A DNA stretch of 16,726 nucleotides from Alistipes sp. CAG:514. Lineage in GTDB: Bacteria; Bacteroidota; Bacteroidia; Bacteroidales; UBA932. A model generated the notes under the pieces. The model saw only the letters and a list, made by a program, of their open reading frames with translations, ran no database searches and was not told where the DNA came from. The stretch is taken from assembly GCA_000431015.1 (NCBI GenBank), contig HF985987.1, positions 1 to 16,726 of the forward strand, in the 5' to 3' direction. The translations under genes and the position numbers were made by a program. This document shows, piece after piece, positions 6,553-14,989 of this stretch (position 1 is its first letter; each line of letters begins with the position of its first letter).

Positions 6553-8130
6553 ATGAGAAAAATTCTTGTGACGCTGGCGGCGTTTTGTGCCGCGGGATTC
6601 GGAGCTTGGGCTCAGGATGATGAGAATTCGGGGCTGGAATGTACGAGCATTGTGGTTGGTAGGCTGGCGAGCACCGACGGGTCGGTGATGACCTCGCACA
6701 CATGCGACGGCACCTCCCACACTTGGGTGAACATCGTTCCGGCCAAGGATCACAAGCCCGGTTCGATGACTCCGATCCGCAAGAACTGGCGTAAGACGAA
6801 GTTCGTGACCGACACCGCCGGGATCAAGATCGTGGGAGAGATCCCGCAGGTCGCGCACACATATTCATTCGTCAACACCGGCTACCCTTCGCTGAACGAG
6901 AAGCAGGTGGGCATCGGCGAGACGACCTTCACCGGGCCGGACACCCTGATCAACCACGACGCGCCGCTGGTCATCGAGGAGCTTTGCCGTCTGGCGCTGG
7001 AAAGGAGCGCCACCGCCCGTGAGGCCGTCAAAGTGATGGGCTCTTTGGCAGAGGAATATGGCTACGGGGATGGTGGTGAATGTCTTACGGTCTCCGACCC
7101 GAAGGAGGTCTGGCAGTTTGAGATCGTGGGAGTCGGCAAGCATAGGATCGGCGCGGCCTGGGCGGCCCAGAGGATTCCGGACGAGCACGTCGGGATTTCC
7201 GCCAATATCCCAAGAATCGGAAAGATTGACCGTTCTGATACAGAGAACTTTATGGCTTCCGATAACCTTGAGCAGGTGGCTATCGACAACGGCCTTTGGG
7301 ATGGTAAGGGCGATTTCGTTTTTTGGAAGGTGATCGTCTGCTCATACGCACAGGGCAGGAACTACCGTGAGAGGGAGTTCAGGGTGTTCGATCTGCTGGC
7401 ACCGTCGCTCGGACTGAAGTACGGTATGGAGGATTTCCCGTTCTCCGTAAAGCCGGATTCGCTGGTGGATGTCAGGAAGGTAATGGCGTTGCTGAGAGAT
7501 ACTTACGAGGGTACGGAATGGGATATGTGCAAGAACTGGACGATTGATGTGCCTGAGAAGAATGGTGTTCCGGCGCACAAGGAGATGAGTCCTCTGGCCA
7601 ATCCTTGGCTGACCACTCCGATGCGCAACACGCTGAACAGCATCGCTCCGGGCGTGATCGATTTCAAGAGGACGCTGGCGGTGGCCTGGTGTTCATATTC
7701 AACGGTCATCCAGAGTCGTTCGTGGTTGCCGGACGGCATCGGCGGAGTCTGCTGGTACGCTGTGGACAACCCGGCGCAGAGCCCTCGCATTCCGATCTTC
7801 TGCGGAAGCACGAAACTCCCTGCTGCCTTTGAAAAGTGCGGGCAGAAGGAATATTACCCGAACAGCGTGCTGTGGGAGTTCCGCCGCGCCAACAAGCTGG
7901 CCACCCTTTCGTGGCAGAAGACCAAGAAGGAGTTCACCGACAATGTGTTGGAGATGGAGGCGATGACCTTCGAAGGACTGCCGAAGCTTGAGGCTGAATA
8001 TTCAAAGGCCACCCCTCGCAAGAGGGCGAGGCTGCTGAACGCCTACACCGCCGCCATCCACGACAAGTGCGCCGCCCGCTGGAAGGAGCTTGAGGCGAAG
8101 TACTGGTCTATGTTCGGAAGAGGGTTTTAA
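6553..8130 (+). CDS. Secreted C69-family dipeptidase
   Basis: This 525-residue protein belongs to the peptidase C69 (PepD-like) dipeptidases, Ntn-fold hydrolases whose nucleophilic Cys becomes N-terminal after processing. A signal peptide (residues 1-20, ending AWA) is followed by a short acidic stretch and then C30TSIVVG, the expected nucleophile, with TDGS at 41-44 as in the family. Conserved stretches such as VGIGETTFTG, EYGYGDGGE and the C-terminal NSVLWEFRRANKLA support full length. The product should be periplasmic or extracellular and cleave dipeptides. The deacetylase gene follows after one base, so the two are translated from one message. The start ATG sits in an AT-rich leader without a Shine-Dalgarno, normal for Bacteroidota. 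Confidence 0.88.
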   Translation: MRKILVTLAAFCAAGFGAWAQDDENSGLECTSIVVGRLASTDGSVMTSHTCDGTSHTWVNIVPAKDHKPGSMTPIRKNWRKTKFVTDTAGIKIVGEIPQVAHTYSFVNTGYPSLNEKQVGIGETTFTGPDTLINHDAPLVIEELCRLALERSATAREAVKVMGSLAEEYGYGDGGECLTVSDPKEVWQFEIVGVGKHRIGAAWAAQRIPDEHVGISANIPRIGKIDRSDTENFMASDNLEQVAIDNGLWDGKGDFVFWKVIVCSYAQGRNYREREFRVFDLLAPSLGLKYGMEDFPFSVKPDSLVDVRKVMALLRDTYEGTEWDMCKNWTIDVPEKNGVPAHKEMSPLANPWLTTPMRNTLNSIAPGVIDFKRTLAVAWCSYSTVIQSRSWLPDGIGGVCWYAVDNPAQSPRIPIFCGSTKLPAAFEKCGQKEYYPNSVLWEFRRANKLATLSWQKTKKEFTDNVLEMEAMTFEGLPKLEAEYSKATPRKRARLLNAYTAAIHDKCAARWKELEAKYWSMFGRGF

Positions 8131-8131
8131 A

Positions 8132-8857
8132 ATGAATATTTTCAAATACTTGAATATGCTGGCCGCAGCCTTGGCGCTTTCCGCCGGCATCGCCTACGCC
8201 CAGGATGATTGCGGCTGCGACTCCGGCTGCGTGGAGGATTCCAAACCGAAATATGTCGCCCTGTCTTTCGATGACGGCCCGAGCCTGAAATGCACCCCGT
8301 TGATGCTGGACGTGCTGGAGGAGAACGGTGTGAAGGCCTCGTTCTTCCTGATCGGCCAGAACATCACCGAGGAGACCGCCCCTATCATCCGCCGGATGGT
8401 ACGGATGGGATGTGATGTGGAGAACCACACCTATTCCCACCCTAATCTCACGCAGATTCCTGACTCTCTGATTCTTGCGGAGGTCGCCAAGACCGATTCC
8501 CTGATCGAGGCCTACGCCGGTGCGAAGCCTGTGTACCTCCGTCCTCCCTTCACGGCACACAACGCCCACGTCGCCGAGGTGGTCGGCGGGAAGATATTCA
8601 TAGCCGGCCTGAGCTGTCAGGATTGGAGGGCCGACATGCCGGTCGAGGATCGTGTGACCAAGACCCTCGCCCGCGTCGAGGATGGCCGCATCCTCCTCTT
8701 CCACGACACGAACGAGCGCACCGTAGAGGCCATGAAGACCCTGATCCCCGCCCTCAAGGCCCGAGGCTACGAGATCGTCACCATCCCCGAACTCTTCCGC
8801 CTCTCCGGCCACACCCCCGCCTTCAACTCCCCGAAGATGTACGGCCGGGCGTATTAG
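8132..8857 (+). CDS. Secreted NodB-domain polysaccharide deacetylase
   Basis: This is a 241-residue carbohydrate esterase 4 (NodB homology) protein that removes acetyl groups from N-acetylated sugars, for example peptidoglycan or chitin-like polymers. The signal peptide covers 1-23 (ending AYA). CE4 motifs in order: S45FDDG (D47 and D48, catalytic base and metal ligand), H99TYSH103 (metal ligands), R137PPF, D164WR and L189FHD192. A Cys cluster, CGCDSGC (27-33), lies just after the cleavage site and may form disulfides or tether the protein. The ATG at 8132 is chosen because it begins the signal peptide and follows the upstream TAA by one base. An in-frame start further upstream would bury the signal peptide inside the dipeptidase gene. 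Confidence 0.92.
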   Translation: MNIFKYLNMLAAALALSAGIAYAQDDCGCDSGCVEDSKPKYVALSFDDGPSLKCTPLMLDVLEENGVKASFFLIGQNITEETAPIIRRMVRMGCDVENHTYSHPNLTQIPDSLILAEVAKTDSLIEAYAGAKPVYLRPPFTAHNAHVAEVVGGKIFIAGLSCQDWRADMPVEDRVTKTLARVEDGRILLFHDTNERTVEAMKTLIPALKARGYEIVTIPELFRLSGHTPAFNSPKMYGRAY

Positions 8858-8961
8858 AAATCAGTGGCGGATAATGTCCTGATAATCAGCGGACAGAACA
8901 TTGTCGTGGTCTGAATACTTGAACCACGAGGATGCCCTTTCGTTTCACTGTCAGTTAGTTA

Positions 8962-9120
8962 AGTAAGCGTTAAAAAATAAGTTGGTAAAGATTTGGCGGT
9001 ATTTTCGAGGATAGATGTCTTTTAGAAGAAGGAGTGTGCCGGTGGCACATGACTGATGAGAAAACACATATAGACCGAAAAGACAATCAAAGATTACCAA
9101 GTTATTTTTTAAGGATTACT
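8962..9120. repeat. 159-bp imperfect palindrome (MITE-like foldback element)
   Basis: Outer arms 8962-8993 and 9089-9120 are inverted copies at 26 of 32 positions. Inward, the sides keep partial complementarity (for example TATTTTCG near 9000 against CGAAAAGA near 9077). The centre is a perfect 6-bp hairpin, TGTGCC-GGT-GGCACA at 9035-9049, whose midpoint (9042) is essentially that of the whole element. It lies between convergent genes, 17 bp from the ATPase stop codon. No ORF or transposase is inside. A solo arm occurs at 6412-6443. I see no obvious target duplication. The rest of 8858-8961 shows no gene. Confidence 0.75.
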
Positions 9121-9136
9121 AAGTGCACGGTCGCCA

Positions 9137-10513
9137 CTAGGCTTGCAAAGTCGGATTCGGGATGACGAGATCTTCTTCCGGGGTGTTGTCTTGCTTTAGG
9201 AACATCACGTAATAGACGGGGAGGTAGGTGATGCCATGCTCCTTGTGGACGTTTTGTTCGTTGCTTAGGACTATGGCGTTCTTGATGTGGTAGTCGGGGG
9301 TGTCAAGGAAGGCGTCCAGGGCGCTGTGAACCTTGTAATCCTTGCCTGATTTGACCTCGATGGGCAGGACTGTGAGATTGTCGTAGTCATCAATCAGAAA
9401 ATCGACCTCTCCACGCTGTTTGTTGTCGTAGTAGTGCAGGGTGAATCCGTGGGCGTGGAGCTCCTGTGCCACTACAGACTCATAGACTGAGCCGAGATTG
9501 ACGCTGCGTTCGTCTCCAAGCACCGCATTGATGTTTGTCCTGTAAAGAAGGTCAGTCAGAATGCCTACATCGCTGAGGTATAGTTTGATAAGATTCTTGC
9601 TCTCGGACTCCTTCAGCGGGAACTTCGGATTGCTGATGGCTTGGACTGAGAGAGCAACACCGGAGTTGACCAGATAGTCAAACTCATCGGAGTAGTCGCT
9701 GAACTGCTTGTGACCGGCGGTCTGCTCGATGTTCTTCACGATGACACGCTTCTTCTTGTTTTCCATGTTGGACGGAATCATGTCATAGATCTTGCGGATG
9801 ACAAGTTTCCTCTCCTCGTCGTATTGCGACGCATCCAACTTGTACAAGGAGTGTATGTCCCGTTGGATCTTACGGACTTGGGCGATGTTACGGCTCTTGA
9901 TGAACTTGTTTATGGCGTCGGGCATTCCTCCCACCAAAAGATAGATCTTGAACTGCCGGAGCATATAGTTGTGCAGGGAATCGTTCAACGGCTTCCTGTC
10001 GTGGAAATATTCCCGCATCCCGTCAATAGTGTCCTGACTGCATCCCATCGCTAGAAGAAACTCCTCGAAATCAAGCGGATACATCTGCTCGATGGCTATG
10101 CTGCCGATAGGGACGGAAGGGGTCTGCGCCAAAGCCACACCTAATTCCGAGCCGCTGGCGATGTACCTGTACCTGCCGTCCTCGTTCAGGAATTTGAGCA
10201 TCGTCATCAGATGCGGATAGCTTTGAATCTCGTCAAGAAAGACAATCGTGTCGTCCCGATTGCCTAATCTGTTCCCGGCGATCGCACCCAATTGCAGGAA
10301 AAACTCCTCTACACTGCGGACAGACGCGAATATTCCGGAGCCTTCCTTGTCCGCTTTCAGGTTTATCTCCACATAATTCTTGAAAAGTTTGTTGCCGACG
10401 TGCCTTATCAGGTACGATTTGCCAATCTGCCTGGCGCCATTGACGAGCATTATCTTACGAGGTTCGTTCCGGAGAAAGTCTTCCAGATGGGCTGCGAATT
10501 TTCTATATAGCAT
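9137..10513 (-). CDS. AAA ATPase with DUF4143 domain
   Basis: This 458-residue protein belongs to the widespread AAA-14/DUF4143 ATPase family. The Walker A motif is G26ARQIGKS33, Walker B is VFLD94E95 and a sensor-like segment is ASGSELG (119-125). The C-terminal DUF4143 domain contains E369VD371 and E386VK388, with E349 upstream, a pattern like PD-(D/E)XK nucleases. The biological role of the family is not settled. Copies are often multi-copy and mobile in Bacteroidota. Its codon choice is less GC-biased than that of dnaE. It has its own promoter at 10538-10568 and ends beside the foldback element, so it looks like a single-gene unit inserted between the deacetylase and dnaE. Confidence 0.9.
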   Translation of the reverse strand: MLYRKFAAHLEDFLRNEPRKIMLVNGARQIGKSYLIRHVGNKLFKNYVEINLKADKEGSGIFASVRSVEEFFLQLGAIAGNRLGNRDDTIVFLDEIQSYPHLMTMLKFLNEDGRYRYIASGSELGVALAQTPSVPIGSIAIEQMYPLDFEEFLLAMGCSQDTIDGMREYFHDRKPLNDSLHNYMLRQFKIYLLVGGMPDAINKFIKSRNIAQVRKIQRDIHSLYKLDASQYDEERKLVIRKIYDMIPSNMENKKKRVIVKNIEQTAGHKQFSDYSDEFDYLVNSGVALSVQAISNPKFPLKESESKNLIKLYLSDVGILTDLLYRTNINAVLGDERSVNLGSVYESVVAQELHAHGFTLHYYDNKQRGEVDFLIDDYDNLTVLPIEVKSGKDYKVHSALDAFLDTPDYHIKNAIVLSNEQNVHKEHGITYLPVYYVMFLKQDNTPEEDLVIPNPTLQA

Positions 10514-10537
10514 GGCTTCTTTTTTTATATTTTTTTG

Positions 10538-10568
10538 CGAATTTACAATAAATCAATTGAATAACAAA
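10538..10568 (-). promoter_or_regulatory. Promoter of the AAA ATPase gene
   Basis: Read leftward: TTTG (10565-10568), 19 nt, TAAATTCG (10538-10545), one mismatch from TAnnTTTG. The start codon follows after about 25 bp, giving a leader of roughly 15-20 nt. The palindromic box array begins 5 bp upstream of the -33 element. Confidence 0.6.
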
Positions 10569-10573
10569 TAGTA

Positions 10574-10687
10574 TCGGGAATTATTCCGAGTTTTGGATGG
10601 TTAAAATCGGGACTTTTTCCGACTATTTACTCTTATTTTCGGGAATAATTCTGAGTTTTATGTGGCTGAAACCGGGACTTTTTCCGA
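10574..10687. repeat. Array of four 16-bp near-palindromic boxes
   Basis: Boxes: TCGGGAATTATTCCGA (10574-10589), TCGGGACTTTTTCCGA (10607-10622), TCGGGAATAATTCTGA (10639-10654) and CCGGGACTTTTTCCGA (10672-10687). Starts are spaced 33, 32 and 33 bp, about three helical turns, so all boxes face one side of the helix. The array can also be seen as two 49-bp direct repeats (10574-10622 and 10639-10687, 41 of 49 identical). It sits between the promoters of the divergent ATPase and dnaE genes, which suggests an operator, though no regulator is encoded nearby. Confidence 0.8.
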
Positions 10688-10716
10688 GGTGTTGATAACT
10701 TTTCGGGGAAGGCGGC

Positions 10717-10747
10717 TTTGCGGGGATAGGGTTTTTCGGTATCTTTG
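10717..10747 (+). promoter_or_regulatory. Promoter of dnaE
   Basis: TTTG (10717-10720), 19 nt, TATCTTTG (10740-10747) is an exact match to the Bacteroidota consensus with ideal spacing. The leader to the dnaE ATG at 10833 would be about 80 nt. Confidence 0.75.
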
Positions 10748-10832
10748 TATTGCTGCGATTCGCCTTTTGTCGGGAGACGTTTGTCCGGCGATGGGCGGGT
10801 TTGGCTTGGCGCTTGAAAAATGACTTGTCACC

Positions 10833-13800
10833 ATGGCTTTTGTACACCTTCACGTCCACACGCAATATTCGATTCTTGACGGATTCTCCTCCATCTCGAC
10901 CTTGTTCGACAGGGCCGAGGAGATGGGGATGCCGGCCCTGGCCATCACGGATCACGGCAACATGTACGGTGTCAAGGAGTTCTTCAAGTTCGCAGGCAAG
11001 CATGTGGACAAGGCGACCGGGCATTTCAAGGTCAAGCCGATCATCGGCTGCGAGGTCTACGTGACACGCCACTATGATCCGAAACTCAAGGACAGCGAGC
11101 ACAGATCCTATTATCACCTCATCCTGCTGGCCAAGAACTTCGACGGCTACAAGAACCTGATGAAGATCGTGTCGCAGGGTCACATCGAAGGTCTCTACTA
11201 CGGCAAGCCGAGGGTCTCGCACGAGATCATCGAGAAGTACCACGAGAATCTGATCTGCTGCTCCGCCTGCCTTGCCGGCGAGATCCCCAAGAACATCGTC
11301 TCCGGAAAGATGGACGAGGCGAGAAAGGCGATAGAGTGGCACAAGAGGGTCTTCGGAGACGACTACTACCTTGAGGTGATGCTCCACAAGACCGAGGTTC
11401 CCGGACTCTCGCGGGATGTCTACGAGGAGCAGAAGATCAGCAATGAGGGAATATTCCAGTTGGCTCAGGAGATGGGTGTCAAGGTGGTCGCCACGAATGA
11501 CGTCCACTTTGTGAACAAGGAGGACGGCCCGGCGCACGACCATCTTATCTGTCTGAACACCGGTAAGAAGATCAACGAGGAGCCGCGCCTGCACTACACC
11601 CAGCAGGAGTACCTGAAGAGCGAGGAGGAGATGGCGGCATTGTTCCCAGACCATCCGGAAGTGCTGGAAAACACTCTGGAGATAGCTTCCAAAGTTGAGG
11701 AATATCAGATCGACCGCGACCATGTGCTTCCGAAGTATCAGATCGACCAGGCCTTCCTTGACGACCTGGACAACTATCTGAACATGTACAAGGATGTCAT
11801 CGAGGTCGGAAAATGCGACAAGAAGGGCAATTACCGTGGCGACGAGTTCTGCAAGTCGGTGGCCTATCTCTGCCACATCACCTACGAGGGCGCCAAAAGG
11901 CGTTACGGGGAGACTTTGACCGCCGAGCAGTCCGAGAGGATAGACTTCGAGCTTAAGACCATCTGCCGTATGGGCTTCCCGGACTACTTCCTGATTGTGC
12001 AGGACTACATCGCGGCTTCGAGGGCGAAGGGCAGTATGGTGGGGCCAGGCCGTGGTTCCGCGGCCGGATCCGTGGTGGCCTATTGCTTGGGAATCACCAA
12101 CCTGGATCCGATCAAGTACCAGCTCCTGTTCGAGCGTTTCTTGAATCCGGACCGAATTTCGATGCCGGATATAGATGTCGATTTCGAGGATCTGTCCCTG
12201 GCGCATAAATATGTCGAGGACTCCTACGGCAAGGATCACGTCTCCCGGGTCATCACATTCGGCACGATGCTGGCCAAGGGTGCCATCAAGGACGTGGCGC
12301 GAATCCACGACCTGTCGATCGATGAGTCCAACCGCCTGTCCGGAATGGTGCCTGACCGCCTGAGCGAGAAGGTGGAGAAGGAATATCCTTTCAATCCGGA
12401 TCTGGATGATCTCAAGCCGGGATTCAAGGTTATAGAAAAGGATGTCGAGGTCGATGATCCTGACAATCCTGGGCAGAAGAAGACAGTCAGAAAGGCATTC
12501 CAGAAGGGACCGGAGGAAGTGGATGTCAAGATCACCCTGAAGAACTGCTATCGTCTTGTGCCTGAGTTCAAGGAAGAGTTGGAAAACGGAACAGAGCAGG
12601 TGAGGGAGGTTCTGAAATATGCCCGTCAGCTGGAGGGCTGTATCCGTCAGGTCGGAATGCACGCCTGCGCCACGATCATCGGACGAGGCAACCTGACCGA
12701 CTATATTCCTATCTGCCTTTCGATGGACAAGGAGTCCGGACAGTACGTCTGGACTTCGCAGTACGACGGCCACTACATCGAGGAAGTCGGTATGCTGAAG
12801 ATGGACTTCCTGGGACTCAACACCCTGTCCATAATCCACAAATGTCTGGACAACATTAAGTTGCGCTTTGGTACGGACATCGACATCGAGGCGATCCCGA
12901 TTGACGATAAGCCGACTTACGAACTCTATGGACACGGCGACACGGACAGCGTCTTTCAGTTTGAATCCGAGGGCATGAAGACCTGGCTCCAGAGGTTGCA
13001 TCCTGAGCGTTTTGAGGACCTCATCGCGATGAACGCCCTCTACCGTCCGGGCCCGATGGACTACATCCCGGACTTCGTGGACAGAAAACTCGGACTCAAG
13101 CCTATTGAATATGACCTCCCGGAGATGGAGGAGTTCCTCAAGGACACCTACGGTGTGACCGTCTATCAGGAGCAGGTGATGCTTCTTTCCCAGAAGCTGG
13201 CCGGCTTCACGAAGGGTCAGGCGGACAAGCTCCGCAAGGCGATGGGCAAGAAGCAGATAGCGATTCTGAACGAGCTCAAGGATAAGTTCATGGAGGGCGG
13301 CAAGGCCAACGGTCATCCGGAGAAGATTCTAGACAAGATCTGGAAGGACTGGGAGAAATTCGCGCAGTACGCCTTCAATAAGTCCCACGCCACCTGCTAT
13401 GCATGGGTCTCCTACCAGACCGGCTGGCTGAAATGCCACTATCCCGCCGAGTTTTTCGCCGCCAACCTCTCCTGCAACCTCTCCAACATGCCGGAGATCA
13501 AGAAGATTCTGTCCGACTGCAAGGCTCATAAGATCAAGGTGTTGAATCCGGATGTCAATGAGTCATATTCACACTTCACCGTGAACAAGGAAGGCAACAT
13601 CCGTTTTGGCCTGAAGGGGATCAAGGGATTCGGTTCCAATGTGGCGGACGCGATCATCGCCGACAGGGCAGCCAACGGTACCTACGCCGATGTGTTCGAT
13701 TTCATCGAAAGGCTTGGTAACTCGCTGGGCAGAAAGGCGATAGAGTGCCTTGTATATTCAGGAGGCTTCGATTCGTTCGGCATCCAGCGCAAGCAGTTCT

Positions 13801-14651
13801 TCCTGCCTTGTCGCAGCGGCAACCTGTTCATCGACGAACTTGCCAGATACGCCACCCTTTACTGCCAGGACGCCGTCGATTCAGCGGCATCGCTCTTCGG
13901 CGAGGCCGAGGAGATGAGGCCGGTGCGCCCTGAAATCCCTGAAATGGTCGGCGCGGACGATGATTTCGAGTGGCTCCAGAAGGAAAAGGAATATGTCGGG
14001 ATGTACATCTCATCTCATCCTCTGGACAAATACGCCTTTGAGATTGAGAGTTTTACGACATGCGAGCTGGCCAATCTGAACAAGCTGGTGGCCGAGTGTG
14101 AGTCCTCCAAGAAGAAGATGAAGGTTGCCGTTGCCGGTCTTGTCACCGAGTGCGGCACCCTGACCACGAAGACCGGCAAGCCATATTCAAAGACTAAACT
14201 GGAGGATTACAGCGGAGCCTACGAGCTGGCGCTGTTCGGACGTGACCACGAGGCTTTTATGAGCTATATGAAGCCGCACGAGAACCTTTACATCGAGGGC
14301 GACATCGAGGAGAAATATTTCATCAAGCCAGAGGAGCGCGCTCAAGGCAAGACTTCGCCTTACGCTTTCAGGGTCAAGAAGATAATGCTTCTTGGCAACG
14401 TCAACGAGACCATGCTGAACGCTTTTTCCATCAGCATCACTACCCCGATGCTGACCGAGAGGTTCCGCAAGGATTTAGTGTCCCTGATCCAGTCCAACCG
14501 AGGCACCGTCCCTCTGAAGATGTACCTCTACGACCCTCAGACCAAGTACAGCATAGAGTTCCGTTCCACCAAGTACAAAGTAGCCGTCACCACCGACCTC
14601 GTCTCCGCCCTGAAACTCCTCGGCGTCCAGTGCGCCCCTGTCAGAAAATAA
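10833..14651 (+). CDS. dnaE: DNA polymerase III subunit alpha
   Basis: This is the 1272-residue catalytic subunit of the replicative polymerase. The N-terminal PHP domain opens with FVHLHVHTQYS (His5, His7, His9). The palm has the catalytic pair in P-D446-I-D448-VDF and the third Asp at D658 (KMDFLGL). The tau/beta-facing region, a helix-hairpin-helix (GIKGFGSN near 929) and an OB-fold domain (from about 1095, VAVAGLV) follow in the normal order. The length is normal for Bacteroidota DnaE. The loop after DVDF is two residues shorter than in homologues I recall and lacks the usual basic residue (see findings). The ATG at 10833 precedes the PHP domain directly. It has its own promoter and no co-transcribed partner before a 382-nt gap. 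Confidence 0.97.
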   Translation: MAFVHLHVHTQYSILDGFSSISTLFDRAEEMGMPALAITDHGNMYGVKEFFKFAGKHVDKATGHFKVKPIIGCEVYVTRHYDPKLKDSEHRSYYHLILLAKNFDGYKNLMKIVSQGHIEGLYYGKPRVSHEIIEKYHENLICCSACLAGEIPKNIVSGKMDEARKAIEWHKRVFGDDYYLEVMLHKTEVPGLSRDVYEEQKISNEGIFQLAQEMGVKVVATNDVHFVNKEDGPAHDHLICLNTGKKINEEPRLHYTQQEYLKSEEEMAALFPDHPEVLENTLEIASKVEEYQIDRDHVLPKYQIDQAFLDDLDNYLNMYKDVIEVGKCDKKGNYRGDEFCKSVAYLCHITYEGAKRRYGETLTAEQSERIDFELKTICRMGFPDYFLIVQDYIAASRAKGSMVGPGRGSAAGSVVAYCLGITNLDPIKYQLLFERFLNPDRISMPDIDVDFEDLSLAHKYVEDSYGKDHVSRVITFGTMLAKGAIKDVARIHDLSIDESNRLSGMVPDRLSEKVEKEYPFNPDLDDLKPGFKVIEKDVEVDDPDNPGQKKTVRKAFQKGPEEVDVKITLKNCYRLVPEFKEELENGTEQVREVLKYARQLEGCIRQVGMHACATIIGRGNLTDYIPICLSMDKESGQYVWTSQYDGHYIEEVGMLKMDFLGLNTLSIIHKCLDNIKLRFGTDIDIEAIPIDDKPTYELYGHGDTDSVFQFESEGMKTWLQRLHPERFEDLIAMNALYRPGPMDYIPDFVDRKLGLKPIEYDLPEMEEFLKDTYGVTVYQEQVMLLSQKLAGFTKGQADKLRKAMGKKQIAILNELKDKFMEGGKANGHPEKILDKIWKDWEKFAQYAFNKSHATCYAWVSYQTGWLKCHYPAEFFAANLSCNLSNMPEIKKILSDCKAHKIKVLNPDVNESYSHFTVNKEGNIRFGLKGIKGFGSNVADAIIADRAANGTYADVFDFIERLGNSLGRKAIECLVYSGGFDSFGIQRKQFFLPCRSGNLFIDELARYATLYCQDAVDSAASLFGEAEEMRPVRPEIPEMVGADDDFEWLQKEKEYVGMYISSHPLDKYAFEIESFTTCELANLNKLVAECESSKKKMKVAVAGLVTECGTLTTKTGKPYSKTKLEDYSGAYELALFGRDHEAFMSYMKPHENLYIEGDIEEKYFIKPEERAQGKTSPYAFRVKKIMLLGNVNETMLNAFSISITTPMLTERFRKDLVSLIQSNRGTVPLKMYLYDPQTKYSIEFRSTKYKVAVTTDLVSALKLLGVQCAPVRK

Positions 14652-14661
14652 TGTCTATGGT

Positions 14662-14850
14662 CCCGTGCGCAGCCCCGGCCCTCCTGCTCACGAGGCAGCC
14701 TCGGCAGTCCCTCCCGTGCGCAGACCTGGCCTCCCTGCTCACGAGGAGGATCAAAATAAGGCCTTCGTACGTGAGAGGGTCACTTTTGCGCACGAGAGGA
14801 TTGTGGAACCCTTTTCTGTCGCCCGGAAGGATTGCGGGACACTCACGGGT
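14662..14850. repeat. 51-bp-phased repeat array 3' of dnaE
   Basis: The landmark GC(T/G)CACGAG recurs at 14686-14694, 14737-14745 and 14788-14796, exactly 51 bp apart, with a degraded unit near 14840. The first two units share a 34-bp core (14662-14695 and 14713-14746) with few differences, starting CCCGTGCGCAG. In one plus frame each unit reads as about 17 residues around AHE, open to 14919, but there is no convincing start. The same unit, in the opposite orientation relative to its neighbouring gene, follows uvrC. The remainder, 14851-14989, shows no gene. Confidence 0.75.
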
Positions 14851-14989
14851 TGCGTTATGGCCTTATTGTCACTTGCCCGAGGAGTTCCGTTTGTGTTGGC
14901 AAACAGAAATCGGCGCTGATGAATTGGATTTCTGATCAGTATGGTTTAGATTTCCTCTAAAAAACTGTTCCTTTCTTATGGGACGGGCG

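Noticed and set aside
8090..8131. Upstream in-frame start for the deacetylase
   Set aside because: It would place 14 residues ahead of a clear signal peptide and overlap the dipeptidase gene; the ATG at 8132 is the better start.
10623..13316. A very long open frame (897 codons) on the minus strand opposite dnaE
   Set aside because: It is antisense to well-conserved dnaE domains, arises from the GC-rich third codon positions of dnaE, has no recognisable domain and would cross the dnaE promoter and box array.
14630..14935. Two overlapping plus-strand frames of about 85-100 codons after dnaE
   Set aside because: One starts inside dnaE, neither has a plausible start or domain, and both are explained by the 51-bp repeat units.
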